Shown here piece by piece: positions 1 through 9,082 of a DNA stretch of 64,000 bases. The notes below the pieces were generated by a model. It ran no database searches. It was not told where the DNA came from and saw only the letters and a program-made list of their open reading frames with translations. Every line of letters starts with the position of its first letter. The stretch's first letter is position 1. The position numbers and the translations under genes were made by a program. Source of the stretch: Shewanella ulleungensis (GTDB lineage Bacteria > Pseudomonadota > Gammaproteobacteria > Enterobacterales > Shewanellaceae); NCBI RefSeq assembly GCF_014648315.1, contig NZ_BMQW01000007.1, positions 160,013 to 224,012 on the forward strand, given 5' to 3'.

Positions 1-261
1 CACCAAAAATGACGTGGTTGCCGCTTTTGAAGCACCAGCACGACGTAAACCAACCGCAGCAGGAATAACCCCGCATGAACATAAAGGTAACGGCGCACCT
101 AATAATGCCGCCTTAAATACCGTTTTCACCCCGTGACCACCGAGTTGCTTTTGCATCCATGCCATAGGCACAAACACTTTTAACAAACCCGCTAACACTA
201 ATCCCAGCAATAACCAGGGGGCGGACTCTAAAAATAAATGAACAAAATTGGTCAATAACAT
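1..261 (-). CDS. SO_0444-type metal efflux permease, N-terminal part (cut by window edge)
   Basis: The frame is open from an ATG at 261 down to base 1, giving 87 residues with no stop, so only the N-terminus is seen. It has a first membrane segment (about residues 14-32, LLLGLVLAGLL) and a second hydrophobic stretch carrying the motif CSCGVIPAA. That motif is typical of the ArsP/DUF318 permease superfamily, including the Shewanella SO_0444 Cu/Zn efflux family. The start lies 2 bases past the stop of the zntR-like gene, so the two are co-transcribed and the regulator probably controls the permease. Metal specificity is inferred from the regulator, not seen here. Confidence 0.8.
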   Translation of the reverse strand, partial: MLLTNFVHLFLESAPWLLLGLVLAGLLKVFVPMAWMQKQLGGHGVKTVFKAALLGAPLPLCSCGVIPAAVGLRRAGASKAATTSFLV

Positions 262-263
262 AT

Positions 264-725
264 TTAGTCCTTATGACCTGAATGAGCAAAATGATGATGT
301 TCTTTTTTGGCAATAATATGTTTGTCAGACGACTCTAACGCTTCCAGTATCGAGCAATGCTCGGCACTATCAGGGCCGCCACAACAGGTGTTAGACAAGC
401 TTTTTAACGACGTTGCAAAATGTTGTAGCTCGGCCAGTTTAGCCTCAACCTGTTCAAGCTTGCTATCGACTAAGCTTTTGACTTCAGCACAAGCCCGATT
501 AGATTTATCCACTTCAATTGACAATAAATCGGCAATGTCGTTAAGCGAAAAACCCACCGCTTTAGCACGCAAAATAAACTTAAGCCTTTCAGAGTCACTG
601 TGGTTATATAACCGGTAGCCAGAATCAGATCGACTAGACGGTGACAATAAACCGTGTTTTTCGTAAAAACGTAACGTGTCAGCCTTGATGTCGTACAAAG
701 CTGATAGCTCGCCTATTCGATACAT
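264..725 (-). CDS. zntR: MerR-family Zn(II)-responsive regulator, ZntR-like
   Basis: A 153-residue MerR-family activator that would untwist a long-spacer promoter when metal binds. Residues 1-70 form the winged helix-turn-helix (MYRIGELS, RFYEKHGLL, SGYRLY), followed by a dimerisation helix. Metal ligands match E. coli ZntR as I know it: C79, C114, C115 and C124, with C124 in HCSILEAL. The position of ZntR His119 is Asp here, with a His at 123. The tail is His-rich (HHHFAHSGH), which may add metal binding. It precedes a metal permease by 2 bases. A MerR-type operator-promoter lies just upstream at 780-811, consistent with autoregulation of the pair. Confidence 0.88.
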   Translation of the reverse strand: MYRIGELSALYDIKADTLRFYEKHGLLSPSSRSDSGYRLYNHSDSERLKFILRAKAVGFSLNDIADLLSIEVDKSNRACAEVKSLVDSKLEQVEAKLAELQHFATSLKSLSNTCCGGPDSAEHCSILEALESSDKHIIAKKEHHHFAHSGHKD

Positions 726-779
726 AATAAAACCCCTACCCGTAAAATTATTCAGGTGAATGCTTCTGAATATTGCCTT

Positions 780-811
780 AGTATAAACCTTGGAGTTTAA
801 TCTAAGGTCAA
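780..811 (-). promoter_or_regulatory. MerR-type promoter with over-long spacer, driving zntR and permease
   Basis: On the minus strand there is TTGACC (806-811), a 20-bp spacer, and TATACT (780-785). The spacer overlaps a dyad with arms ACCTTGGAGTT and AATCTAAGGT (787-808). Good -35 and -10 hexamers held too far apart around a dyad are the signature of MerR-family promoters. Confidence 0.75.
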
Positions 812-939
812 GGGTTTATTGTTGATTATTTTTTATTATCTTTGTTCTTATTTCAATATTGTGAAATCACACAGAAAAAACACCCAATGCATGCGCTTTA
901 CGATAAAATACGCCCGCCTGATCTTAAGACAGTATCTAG

Positions 940-1006
940 TGGTGTTATCGCAACACCATGAGGGACTTTGGTAAAGCAGACTTGAGACAATTCTGTTTTA
1001 CGAAAG
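940..1006 (+). promoter_or_regulatory. Structured 5' leader of purH (two hairpins)
   Basis: Hairpin 1 is TGGTGTT (940-946) with AACACCA (952-958) and a 5-base loop. Hairpin 2 is CTTT-G-GTAAAGCAGA (966-980) with TCTGTTTTAC-G-AAAG (992-1006); it has one mismatch and one wobble. The purH start has no strong Shine-Dalgarno sequence. Regulation through this leader is an inference. Confidence 0.45.
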
Positions 1007-1041
1007 ATCCTTAAAATCAAACTAGTGGACCCTGTACCTAC

Positions 1042-2631
1042 ATGAATAATGTCAGACCAATTCGTCGCGCGCTATTAAGCGTATCAGATAAAACTGGAAT
1101 CCTTGAGTTTGCACAAGCGCTGCATGCACAAGGTGTTGAACTCTTATCTACGGGCGGTACTGCAAAGTTACTTGCAGACAACAATATCCCGGTAATTGAA
1201 GTTTCTGACTACACAGGTCACCCAGAAATTATGGATGGTCGTGTTAAAACGCTGCATCCCAAAATTCACGGCGGCATTTTAGCCCGTCGCGGCATTGACG
1301 AAGTGGTAATGGAACAAAACGCCATTAACCCAATCGATTTAGTGGCCGTTAACTTATACCCATTTGCTGAAACTGTGGCAAAACCAGGTTGTACCTTAGC
1401 TGACGCGGTTGAGAACATCGACATTGGCGGCCCAACCATGGTGCGCTCTACCGCCAAAAACCACAAAGACACCACGATTGTGGTTAACGCTAAAGATTAC
1501 GGTCGCGTGATTGCAGAGATGCAAGCCAACAATGGCAGCACTACGCTAGAAACTCGCTTTGACTTAGCCATTGCCGCATTTGAGCACACTGCTGCTTACG
1601 ACGGAATGATCGCTAATTATTTCGGTACTATGGTGCCAGCACACAGCAGCGATGAGTGCCACGAAGATTCAACCTTTCCACGTACGTTTAATTCTCAGTT
1701 CATTAAAAAGCAAGATTTACGCTACGGTGAAAACAGTCATCAAAAAGCCGCATTTTATGTTGATACCCAAATTGATGAAGCTTCAGTTGCCAGCGCGATT
1801 CAGTTACAAGGCAAAGCTCTGTCTTACAACAATATCGCCGACACTGACTCTGCACTAGAATGTGTTAAAGAATTCGAAGGCCCTGCTTGCGTTATCGTTA
1901 AACACGCTAACCCTTGCGGTGTGGCTCTAGGCGCTAACTTATTAGAAGCCTATGACCGTGCGTTTAAAACCGATCCAACATCAGCATTTGGTGGCATCAT
2001 TGCCTTCAACCAAGAGTTAGATGCACAAACGGCGCAAGCTATTGTTGACCGTCAGTTTGTTGAAGTGATTATTGCCCCTAAAGTGAGCAAAGAAGCACGC
2101 GATATCGTTGCCGCTAAAGTGAATGTTCGTTTACTTGAGTGTGGTGAGTGGGCGAGCAAAACCACCACCCTAGATTACAAACGCGTGAATGGCGGCTTAT
2201 TAGTACAAGACCGCGACCAGGGCATGGTTAACATAGACGACGTTAAAGTCGTGTCTAAGCGTCAACCAACTGCTGATGAATTAAAAGACTTAATGTTCTG
2301 CTGGAAAGTGGCTAAGTTTGTAAAATCTAACGCCATCGTTTACGCCAAAGACGGCATGACAATCGGTGTCGGTGCAGGCCAAATGAGCCGCGTTTACTCA
2401 GCAAAAATTGCAGGTATTAAAGCGGCTGATGAAGGACTAGTGGTTGAAAACTCAGTGATGGCGTCAGACGCTTTCTTCCCATTCCGTGACGGTATCGATG
2501 CTGCCGCAGCTGCAGGGATTAGCTGTATCATCCAGCCAGGTGGCTCTATTCGCGATGAAGAAATCATTGCCGCGGCAGATGAGCACGGTATGGCCATGGT
2601 ATTTACTGGCATGCGTCACTTCCGCCACTAA
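1042..2631 (+). CDS. purH: Bifunctional AICAR transformylase / IMP cyclohydrolase
   Basis: PurH catalyses the last two steps of de novo IMP synthesis: formyl transfer from 10-formyl-THF to AICAR, then ring closure. The 529-residue length is normal for the family. The N-terminal MGS-like cyclohydrolase domain (about 1-200) begins [12 protein letters not shown] and contains STGGTAKLL and [15 protein letters not shown]. The C-terminal transformylase domain contains [22 protein letters not shown] and DAFFPFRDG. Followed by its own terminator and then purD. The ATG at 1042 fits the family N-terminus, although a ribosome binding site is hard to see. Confidence 0.97.
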   Translation: MNNVRPIRRALLSVSDKTGILEFAQALHAQGVELLSTGGTAKLLADNNIPVIEVSDYTGHPEIMDGRVKTLHPKIHGGILARRGIDEVVMEQNAINPIDLVAVNLYPFAETVAKPGCTLADAVENIDIGGPTMVRSTAKNHKDTTIVVNAKDYGRVIAEMQANNGSTTLETRFDLAIAAFEHTAAYDGMIANYFGTMVPAHSSDECHEDSTFPRTFNSQFIKKQDLRYGENSHQKAAFYVDTQIDEASVASAIQLQGKALSYNNIADTDSALECVKEFEGPACVIVKHANPCGVALGANLLEAYDRAFKTDPTSAFGGIIAFNQELDAQTAQAIVDRQFVEVIIAPKVSKEARDIVAAKVNVRLLECGEWASKTTTLDYKRVNGGLLVQDRDQGMVNIDDVKVVSKRQPTADELKDLMFCWKVAKFVKSNAIVYAKDGMTIGVGAGQMSRVYSAKIAGIKAADEGLVVENSVMASDAFFPFRDGIDAAAAAGISCIIQPGGSIRDEEIIAAADEHGMAMVFTGMRHFRH

Positions 2632-2645
2632 ATTCCACTTGAGAC

Positions 2646-2672
2646 AAGCAGCCTTCTTTGGCTGCTTTTTTC
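2646..2672 (+). terminator. Rho-independent terminator after purH
   Basis: AAGCAGCC (2646-2653), a 6-base loop, GGCTGCTT (2660-2667), then a T run. It lies between purH and purD, so read-through or a second promoter must feed purD. Confidence 0.85.
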
Positions 2673-2717
2673 GTTTAAAGAATCATATTATTTAATTTAT
2701 GAAAAGGGTGATTAAAG

Positions 2718-4019
2718 ATGCAGGTACTTATAATTGGTGGTGGCGGTCGTGAACATGCGCTAGCCTGGAAAGCGGCTCAGTCGGCACAAGTCACAAAAGT
2801 GTTTGTCGCACCTGGTAACGCTGGTACGTCTTTAGAACCAAAATTACAAAACGTGGCCATTCAAGTTGAAGCTATCGCGGATTTAGTTAAGTTTGCTCAA
2901 GATAACAAGATTGAGATAACAATCGTCGGCCCTGAAGTGCCATTATCATTAGGCGTTGTTGATGCTTTTAATGCTGCTGGTTTACCGATTTTTGGTCCAA
3001 CCAAAGGCGCTGCACAGCTTGAATCGTCAAAAGCCTTCACTAAAGACTTTTTGGCCCGCCACAACATTCCAACGGCTGACTATTCAAACTTCACTGAGAT
3101 TACGCCAGCTAAAGCTTATGCGGCTACATTGACCGCTAAAACAGGTTTCCCTGTCGTGATTAAAGCCGATGGATTAGCTGCCGGTAAAGGCGTGATTATC
3201 GCTGCCGATCAAGCCCAGGCCGATGCCGCTATTGATGACATGCTTGCCGGTAATAAATTTGGCGATGCGGGTTCTCGCGTGGTTATTGAAGAGTTTTTAA
3301 AAGGCGAAGAAGCCAGCTTTATTGTAATGGTAGACGGCAAGAACATTCTTGCCATGGCCACCAGCCAGGACCATAAAGCCCGCGACAATGGCGATTACGG
3401 CCCTAACACTGGCGGCATGGGTGCATACTCTCCTGCACCAGTGGTCACTCAAGCCGTACACGACTGGACGATAGCCAATGTTATCCGCCCAACCGTTGAT
3501 GGCATGGCAGCTGAAGGCAACGTTTACACCGGCTTTTTGTACGCAGGTTTAATGATTGCACCAGATGGCAGCGCTAAAGTACTTGAATACAACTGTCGCT
3601 TTGGCGACCCAGAAACCCAGCCCATTATGATGCGTTTACAGTCTGACATTGTTGAGCTTTGTCTTGCTGCAACTCGTGGTGAATTAGACAAAGTCACCGC
3701 AGAGTTTGACTCACGTGCAGCCGTAGGTGTGGTGATGGCCGCAGGCGGTTATCCAGATACCTACAATAAAGGTGATGTGATTGACGGCTTAACCCTTGGT
3801 GATGTTAACGGTAAAGTGTTTCATGCTGGCACCGAGATGAAAGACGGCCACGTTGTGACAAATGGCGGCCGCGTTCTGTGTGCTACCGCATTAGGCAACA
3901 CGGTAACTGAAGCCCAACAAGCTGCTTATGCATTAGTAGATGCCATCCATTGGGATGACGTTTATTTCCGTACTGATATTGCTTATCGCGCCATTGCACG
4001 TGAGCAAGGTAAAGCGTAA
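2718..4019 (+). CDS. purD: Phosphoribosylamine-glycine ligase (GAR synthetase)
   Basis: PurD joins glycine to phosphoribosylamine with ATP, the second step of purine synthesis. It is 433 residues, the usual size. The N-terminus MQVLIIGGGGREHALAWK is the family hallmark. The ATP-grasp domain (about 105-325) shows PVVIKADGLAAGKGV, EEFLKGEEASF, NTGGMGAYSPAP and EYNCRFGDPETQ. It follows purH by 86 bp, with a terminator between the two. A strong terminator follows the gene. Confidence 0.97.
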   Translation: MQVLIIGGGGREHALAWKAAQSAQVTKVFVAPGNAGTSLEPKLQNVAIQVEAIADLVKFAQDNKIEITIVGPEVPLSLGVVDAFNAAGLPIFGPTKGAAQLESSKAFTKDFLARHNIPTADYSNFTEITPAKAYAATLTAKTGFPVVIKADGLAAGKGVIIAADQAQADAAIDDMLAGNKFGDAGSRVVIEEFLKGEEASFIVMVDGKNILAMATSQDHKARDNGDYGPNTGGMGAYSPAPVVTQAVHDWTIANVIRPTVDGMAAEGNVYTGFLYAGLMIAPDGSAKVLEYNCRFGDPETQPIMMRLQSDIVELCLAATRGELDKVTAEFDSRAAVGVVMAAGGYPDTYNKGDVIDGLTLGDVNGKVFHAGTEMKDGHVVTNGGRVLCATALGNTVTEAQQAAYALVDAIHWDDVYFRTDIAYRAIAREQGKA

Positions 4020-4045
4020 GCCATAGGTTAGTTGTCAAGTTTAAC

Positions 4046-4087
4046 AACAATCCCTGCAACGTGAACGTCGCAGGGATTGTTTATTTC
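4046..4087 (+). terminator. Rho-independent terminator after purD
   Basis: A perfect 12-bp stem, AACAATCCCTGC (4046-4057) with GCAGGGATTGTT (4070-4081), followed by a T-rich stretch. Confidence 0.85.
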
Positions 4088-4147
4088 TATGGCCTTGGCA
4101 GTGTTAAAGAGATATGTTTAATAAGAATATTACACTCAGGTAACACT

Positions 4148-4558
4148 ATGAAAAAACACTGTTGGGGTTATATTTTCATTTCTTCTGTGGGTATTCAAAC
4201 AGCCTATGCCGATGGTCTTTCTTCACTTCAATCTGAGGCGCTTTCATCATTAGACGCTGGCAGAGTTGATGCGATATTTTCTGCCAATACACAATTGGAT
4301 CTCTCCACGTTACCGACAATCATTTATCCACACTCTGTCATTAATAACCAACTCATTTATGGTACAGGCCCCTATACATTTTCGTGTGGTGGCATATATG
4401 GCCGAGCGATTAAACCCATAAAGATTGCTTACTCACTGACATTCCAACATGCTCAAGAGACTTGGATGCCACTCAACGGAAACGTTCATTACCAATCATT
4501 CTGGCAGGTAGAAAATAGTAATGTAGAATATATTTGGGTAAACGATTACGAGAAATAA
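4148..4558 (+). CDS. Small secreted protein of unknown function
   Basis: I do not recognise this 136-residue protein. The ATG at 4148 is chosen because it starts a signal peptide (MKKHCWGYIFISSVGIQTAYA, cleavage probably after YADG or TAYA) and has an AGG about 9 bases upstream. A longer frame from 4061 would run through the purD terminator and is unlikely. The mature part contains two Trp near the C-terminus and one Cys, with no known motif. It stands alone between purD and a 339-bp gap, so context gives no function. Confidence 0.6.
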   Translation: MKKHCWGYIFISSVGIQTAYADGLSSLQSEALSSLDAGRVDAIFSANTQLDLSTLPTIIYPHSVINNQLIYGTGPYTFSCGGIYGRAIKPIKIAYSLTFQHAQETWMPLNGNVHYQSFWQVENSNVEYIWVNDYEK

Positions 4559-4897
4559 AGAGACTCGTCGCAACTTGATATTGATTGCGATAATGATTCG
4601 AATGATAAAATGTTTACAACCGTAAACCCTCTTTCATGTCATGTGAACAAAATAAGTACTAAACGGCTCGTATTATGAGCTTAACGCCCTAGTCGAGACG
4701 GATCTGCAAGATTCATATCTTAATTACCGCAAAAGATTAAATACTATTCACCATCCTCATAGACAATATATTTTGTGATCTAGATCACAAAGACCATGCT
4801 GTATGAGGTGCATTCTAATATAAAGCGAATTGGTTAAGCGGTTATCTATCCGATGACTAAACGCGAGTAACTTTATTAATAATGCTTGGAGTACACA
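4559..4897. other. Intergenic region with an ideal CRP site
   Basis: No coding frame I can support. The notable element is the CRP-type palindrome at 4774-4789. A possible -10 (TAATAT, 4816-4821) lies downstream, ahead of the small gene at 4898. Confidence 0.6.
4774..4789. promoter_or_regulatory. Consensus CRP-binding site
   Basis: TGTGA-TCTAGA-TCACA is a perfect match to the CRP consensus TGTGA-N6-TCACA. Flanking bases extend the dyad (TTTGTGATC / ATCACAAAG). It sits 109 bases upstream of the ATG at 4898 and about 35-40 bases upstream of the candidate -10, roughly a class II position. Confidence 0.75.
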
Positions 4898-5122
4898 ATG
4901 TCATATTCTATCGAAGACCTTATATACAAAGGTGAAAAATCAGGAGTACATGGCTGGAATACATTAGCAGGAGCCACTTTTTATTGGCATCCAGATTGGT
5001 TACATATCGCCGAAGATATGACTGGTCACAGTGCCATGACCAATATCAGCCCAGTGAAAGGGAAAGCCAACAAAGCGGATGCTGAAAGTGCCATCATTAA
5101 ACACCTCAATCATCCCAAATAA
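4898..5122 (+). CDS. Small hypothetical protein, probably CRP-controlled
   Basis: A 74-residue soluble protein (MSYSIEDLIYKGEKSGVHGW...) with no signal peptide or membrane segment. I do not recognise it. It is rich in Trp and His in the middle (TFYWHPDWLHIAEDM). The start at 4898 is preferred because TTGGAG (4886-4891) sits 6-7 bases upstream; a TTG four codons earlier would place the start on that ribosome binding site. The ideal CRP site upstream suggests cAMP-dependent expression. It stands alone, so function is unknown. Confidence 0.6.
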   Translation: MSYSIEDLIYKGEKSGVHGWNTLAGATFYWHPDWLHIAEDMTGHSAMTNISPVKGKANKADAESAIIKHLNHPK

Positions 5123-5469
5123 TTAACTCGTATCGCGCAATCAAATAACTCATCAGACTGAGTAAAGTGAGATATTCTAGCAAGGGTATCACTGGTCCCA
5201 CCATATACCCCTAGCGGATATTTATGCGAACGTTCAATCAATATCAGCATATTTAACCAACCCAAGTAACTAAGCAATCACAATACCCTGCCACCTGACT
5301 TAATACTGTTCATTCAAATCATTGGTTCACGATAACAATATTCGACTTATTGGCCTTTTTTTGTCAGGATGTGGCCTGTTACAAATTCGTTACTAAGTTA
5401 TTAAAATAGCATTAAGACTGCTAACACGAATGAGATATTGCTCAAAATAATAATTATAAAGGAAATCGT
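5123..5469. other. Intergenic region upstream of nhaC
   Basis: I see no gene, clear terminator or strong operator here. The end of the region carries the nhaC ribosome binding site (AAAGGA, just upstream of 5470). Confidence 0.5.
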
Positions 5470-6969
5470 ATGTCTCAAGCCGCGCCTTCAAAGCCGTCGC
5501 CCACTAACCATAAGCAGCCCTCATTACTCGATGCACTTATCCCCGTTTTTGCACTCATTATTATGCTTGGTGCGGCGGTATATCTGTTTTCTTCAGACAG
5601 CTCATCTGGCGCCAACCAAATAGCATTAGTGTTAGCCGCGTGTATTGCGATGATTATCGGTTATAAAAATGGCTACAGCTGGAACCAAATGGAACGCGGC
5701 ATTATTAAAAGCATTGGCGTTGCCACTGGTGCGCTATTAATTTTGTTTAGCGTGGGCTCGCTCATTGGTACCTGGATTTTAGCTGGCACCGTACCCACAA
5801 TGATTTATTATGGTATGCAAATTCTTAACCCTGACTACTTTTATGCTGCCTGTTGTTTGTTATGTGCAGTAGTGGCGTTAAGTATTGGCAGCTCGTGGAC
5901 TGTTGCCGGTACGCTCGGTATCGCATTAGTGGGTATTTCGTCGGCAATGGGCTTAGACGTTAACATTACTGCTGGTGCTATCATCAGTGGTGCATACTTT
6001 GGTGACAAAATGTCGCCAATGTCAGATACAACAAACTTAGCTCCAGCAGTTGCAGGAACGGACATTTTTAGTCATATTCGCCACATGACCTGGACCACAG
6101 TGCCAAGTATCATTATTGCCCTTATCGGTTTTACTTTTTTAGGCTTAACAGCCGATGCTGCACCAATTGAAAACCAACTTACCGACACACTCGCGCTATT
6201 AGATAAAACCTATCATCCAGGAATACATTTGTTAATTCCGTTATTAGTGGTGTTGTATTTAGCTAACCGCAAAATGCCCGCATTTCCAACGGTCATATTA
6301 GGAACCTTAGCTGGCGCAGTGTGCGCGGCATTGTTTCAGTTTGATAACGTCATCGCCTTTGTACATGACGACACATTATTACCAATGGTCGCGCTAGTGA
6401 AAGGACTATGGATAGCCATGTTCGACGGCTATGTCGCCAATACCGGTGACGAAGTGTTAGACAGTTTATTAAGCCGTGGCGGCATGAGCAGCATGGTCAC
6501 TACTGTATGGTTAATTCTGTGTGCTATGGCCTTTGGTGGCGTTATGGAAGTCACTGGATTATTGAATCGTATTTTAGAAAGTATTCTCACCGTGGTAACA
6601 GGTTCGGCTAGCTTGATTATTACCACTCTTGGGGTGTGCATTGGCGCGAACATCATTACTGCTGACCAATATATCGCCATTGTTCTACCCGGCAGAATGT
6701 TGAAAGTGGAATACACACGTCGTAAATTGGCCGCCGTTAATTTAAGTCGCTCATTAGAGGACTCGGCTACAGTCACCAGCCCGTTAGTACCATGGAATAC
6801 CTGCGGTGCCTTTATGGCCAGTACACTTGGGGTAGCGACTATCGCTTATTTGCCCTACGCCTTCTTTAATTTAGTGTGTCCATTTATTAGTGCATCTTAT
6901 GCTTATTTTAATTTCAAAATTGAGCCTTTAGACGAAACCAAAATAAGCACTGGCGAAGTGGTAGGCTAA
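5470..6969 (+). CDS. nhaC: NhaC-family Na+/H+ antiporter
   Basis: A 499-residue inner-membrane antiporter that would export Na+ in exchange for H+. It has about twelve hydrophobic segments, starting at about residue 23 (LIPVFALIIMLGAAVYLF). Family motifs include IGSSWTVAGTLG, SGAYFGDKMSPMSDTTNL (the conserved GDKxSPxSDTT region) and PLVPWNTCGAFM near the C-terminus. The N-terminal 20 residues are hydrophilic. Single gene, followed by a convergent oxidoreductase. Some NhaC members exchange malate for lactate with Na+/H+, so substrate is not settled by sequence alone. Confidence 0.9.
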   Translation: MSQAAPSKPSPTNHKQPSLLDALIPVFALIIMLGAAVYLFSSDSSSGANQIALVLAACIAMIIGYKNGYSWNQMERGIIKSIGVATGALLILFSVGSLIGTWILAGTVPTMIYYGMQILNPDYFYAACCLLCAVVALSIGSSWTVAGTLGIALVGISSAMGLDVNITAGAIISGAYFGDKMSPMSDTTNLAPAVAGTDIFSHIRHMTWTTVPSIIIALIGFTFLGLTADAAPIENQLTDTLALLDKTYHPGIHLLIPLLVVLYLANRKMPAFPTVILGTLAGAVCAALFQFDNVIAFVHDDTLLPMVALVKGLWIAMFDGYVANTGDEVLDSLLSRGGMSSMVTTVWLILCAMAFGGVMEVTGLLNRILESILTVVTGSASLIITTLGVCIGANIITADQYIAIVLPGRMLKVEYTRRKLAAVNLSRSLEDSATVTSPLVPWNTCGAFMASTLGVATIAYLPYAFFNLVCPFISASYAYFNFKIEPLDETKISTGEVVG

Positions 6970-7005
6970 TTAATAAGTAGCCTAGTAGCTTAGTAGTATT
7001 GACGG

Positions 7006-8346
7006 TTAACCAAAGCGGTCCTTTAACCAACCATAATGATAATAACCCCATTGCCCAAGGCGTCTTGCTTGGGTAAAGGGGAATTTCGGTAACGGTTGCC
7101 GATACAAAGGCAGATTGGGCAAGGTTTCACCCGCAATGCTTTGTGCTAACCGGTACGCAGCTTGGCTGCTAAACGATACACCTGCACCGCAATACCCAAG
7201 GCTGTATCCTACTCCCCCCTTACTATACACATGAGGCATATCGTCCATCGCAGCGGCAATCCAGCCGGTCCAGTTATAGGCAATCGCTTTATTAGTTAAA
7301 CTTGGGAAGCATTTGTTTAATGCTATTTTTAAGCGCTCACCATAAACGGGATTTGCAGCGTCTTTCCCCCACACAGCACCACGGCCACCAAACAATAAAC
7401 GGTTGTCGGGCAGTAAACGGTAATAGTATTTTAAAATACGCGTGTCCATGGTCACTTGATGAGTATGCAAACCCGCCTCAGCAAGCTCTTGAGCTGTAAG
7501 CGGCTCGGTAACAATCACGTTGCTTAATATGGGTAAAAACTTGTCATCGACTCTGTTGCTAAAGCGCTTTGGCGTATAAGCATTGCCCGCCATAATCACC
7601 TTATTTGCTACCAACTCACCGTTAGTGGTGATTAATCGATGCTTACCCCCCTCTTCAATCCACTTAACTACACAAGACTGCTCAGAAATCGTCACGCCCT
7701 GGGCTTGAACTATGTCCTTATAACCAAGCAATAATTTAAGTGGGTTAAGGCCAAAGCCATCTTTTAAACGCAAGGCACCATAGGCTTGATGATGGTCTAA
7801 ATATTGTGCTCTAAAATCATGACTGGTTATAAATTCGGCGCCGCTATCTTGGCTATCAGCAAGGTATTGTTGAATATAGTGAGCGGCATTTTGCAATGTG
7901 ATTAGCGCTTTTGGATTGTGTGCCACTTTTAAGTAGCCTGTCTCTTGCGGCTCACAGGCAATATTATGTTGTTTAATTAAACCATCGACTCGCGCAACAG
8001 CTTGAGTAAACTCATCATAAATGCCCTTAGTGGTAGCTAAATCCCAACGTTGAGTCATGGCAGCATAACCTAAACGGCCCGAGCCTTTTAACACAAACCC
8101 AGCATTACGCGCGCTAGCACCAAACCCCACTTGGTTGGCCTCTAATACATGGCAATCAATATTAAACTCACTTGCCAAATAATAGGCGGTTAAGAGCCCA
8201 GTATAGCCGCCGCCAATAATCGCGACATCCGTTTGTTGGCGACCAGATAATGCGGTAGCTGGTTCACCTAATACTTGGGTCGTTGCCCAATAACTAGGAG
8301 CAAAAGGTTGATTATCAGGGTGAGAGTTAACCAATGGATCGTACAT
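7006..8346 (-). CDS. DAO-family FAD-dependent oxidoreductase (PuuB/glycine-oxidase-like)
   Basis: A 446-residue flavoenzyme of the D-amino-acid oxidase fold, close in layout to gamma-glutamylputrescine oxidase and related amine oxidases. The FAD-binding Rossmann motif DVAIIGGGYTGLLTAYYLA lies at about residues 40-58, followed by an acidic residue (HVLEANQVGFGASARNAGF). The C-terminal FAD contact region is WTGWIAAAMDDMPH and GYCGAGVSFS. Soluble, no signal peptide. It sits 40 bases downstream of a GNAT gene on the same strand, so the pair may be co-transcribed. Substrate unknown. Confidence 0.82.
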   Translation of the reverse strand: MYDPLVNSHPDNQPFAPSYWATTQVLGEPATALSGRQQTDVAIIGGGYTGLLTAYYLASEFNIDCHVLEANQVGFGASARNAGFVLKGSGRLGYAAMTQRWDLATTKGIYDEFTQAVARVDGLIKQHNIACEPQETGYLKVAHNPKALITLQNAAHYIQQYLADSQDSGAEFITSHDFRAQYLDHHQAYGALRLKDGFGLNPLKLLLGYKDIVQAQGVTISEQSCVVKWIEEGGKHRLITTNGELVANKVIMAGNAYTPKRFSNRVDDKFLPILSNVIVTEPLTAQELAEAGLHTHQVTMDTRILKYYYRLLPDNRLLFGGRGAVWGKDAANPVYGERLKIALNKCFPSLTNKAIAYNWTGWIAAAMDDMPHVYSKGGVGYSLGYCGAGVSFSSQAAYRLAQSIAGETLPNLPLYRQPLPKFPFTQARRLGQWGYYHYGWLKDRFG

Positions 8347-8386
8347 TTTGTTATTCTTCTTATTATATTGAAATCAGTAAATCCCA

Positions 8387-8938
8387 CTAAAAAACTAGCA
8401 GCATTTCACAGGCGACACAGTGGCAGTCGTGATCGCAGATCACGCACATATACTCTTCACCCATGTAACGTTGATGCCAGCGCTGTGGGTGTTCGGTAAT
8501 GAGCTGTCCGCCCGCTTTAGTAAAATAGCGCACAGCCGCATTATTGGGGCTTTGTTGCCACAAATGGCTTACTCCCGCTTTAGCACCTTGAGCAATAACC
8601 GCCGCTTTCGATGCCGCTAATAATTGCCCACCAAGGCCTTTACCACGGGCAGACTCGGCAATAGTGTTCGATTTGAAATAACACACATCGGCAAATGCAA
8701 CGCCCCATTTGTCTACTGAGCACCATTGATCTTGCGGCCACTGTCCTGCGGCATAGGTTAACCTGAAACCAATAAGCTGTTCGTTTTCAATTGCGACAAA
8801 ATTGGCGTTAATGCCATGTTTAATACCTTTGTGATAAATGGCTGTTAATTCAGCAATATCCATATAACCACTACCGTGGACAATTTCACCTAGCGCTATC
8901 ACTGCATCAAAGTCAGCGTGGGTCAGTTCTCTAATCAT
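8387..8938 (-). CDS. GNAT acetyltransferase with Cys-rich C-terminal tail
   Basis: A 183-residue GNAT-fold enzyme. The acetyl-CoA pyrophosphate loop is RGKGLGGQLL (about residues 97-106), followed by VSHLWQQSPNNAAVRYFTKAGG, a typical motif B region. The last 20 or so residues contain five Cys in a short stretch (CVICDHDCHCVACE), an unusual extension that could bind metal. It lies just upstream of the FAD oxidoreductase on the same strand. Acceptor substrate cannot be read from the sequence. Confidence 0.78.
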   Translation of the reverse strand: MIRELTHADFDAVIALGEIVHGSGYMDIAELTAIYHKGIKHGINANFVAIENEQLIGFRLTYAAGQWPQDQWCSVDKWGVAFADVCYFKSNTIAESARGKGLGGQLLAASKAAVIAQGAKAGVSHLWQQSPNNAAVRYFTKAGGQLITEHPQRWHQRYMGEEYMCVICDHDCHCVACEMLLVF

Positions 8939-9082
8939 AATCTTATTTTCTTATCAGTTTAGGCACACTTTAGCACACGCCAATATAGCCAGCTACGATG
9001 TTAAACTTTTGTGATAATTTGGCAATAACCTGGTGAAACTCCTGCCGCATACTAGATGCAATTAAACAAAAGGAGCTCGGTT

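Larger units (their letters stand above)
726..1041. other. Divergent intergenic region between zntR and purH
   Basis: It holds the MerR-type promoter on the zntR side and a structured purH leader on the other. The leader has a perfect 7-bp hairpin (940-958) and a longer stem (966-1006). I see no clear PurR box and no open reading frame of note. Confidence 0.7.

Noticed and set aside
307..618. Open frame antisense to zntR
   Set aside because: Low-complexity Ser/Ala composition and no ribosome site; the opposite strand encodes a well-conserved MerR protein.
4061..4147. Longer N-terminus for the gene at 4148
   Set aside because: It would start inside the purD terminator and hide the signal peptide.
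8428..8444. GTGATC-GCA-GATCAC as a CRP site
   Set aside because: The spacing between GTGA and TCAC is 7, not 6, and it lies inside the GNAT coding region.
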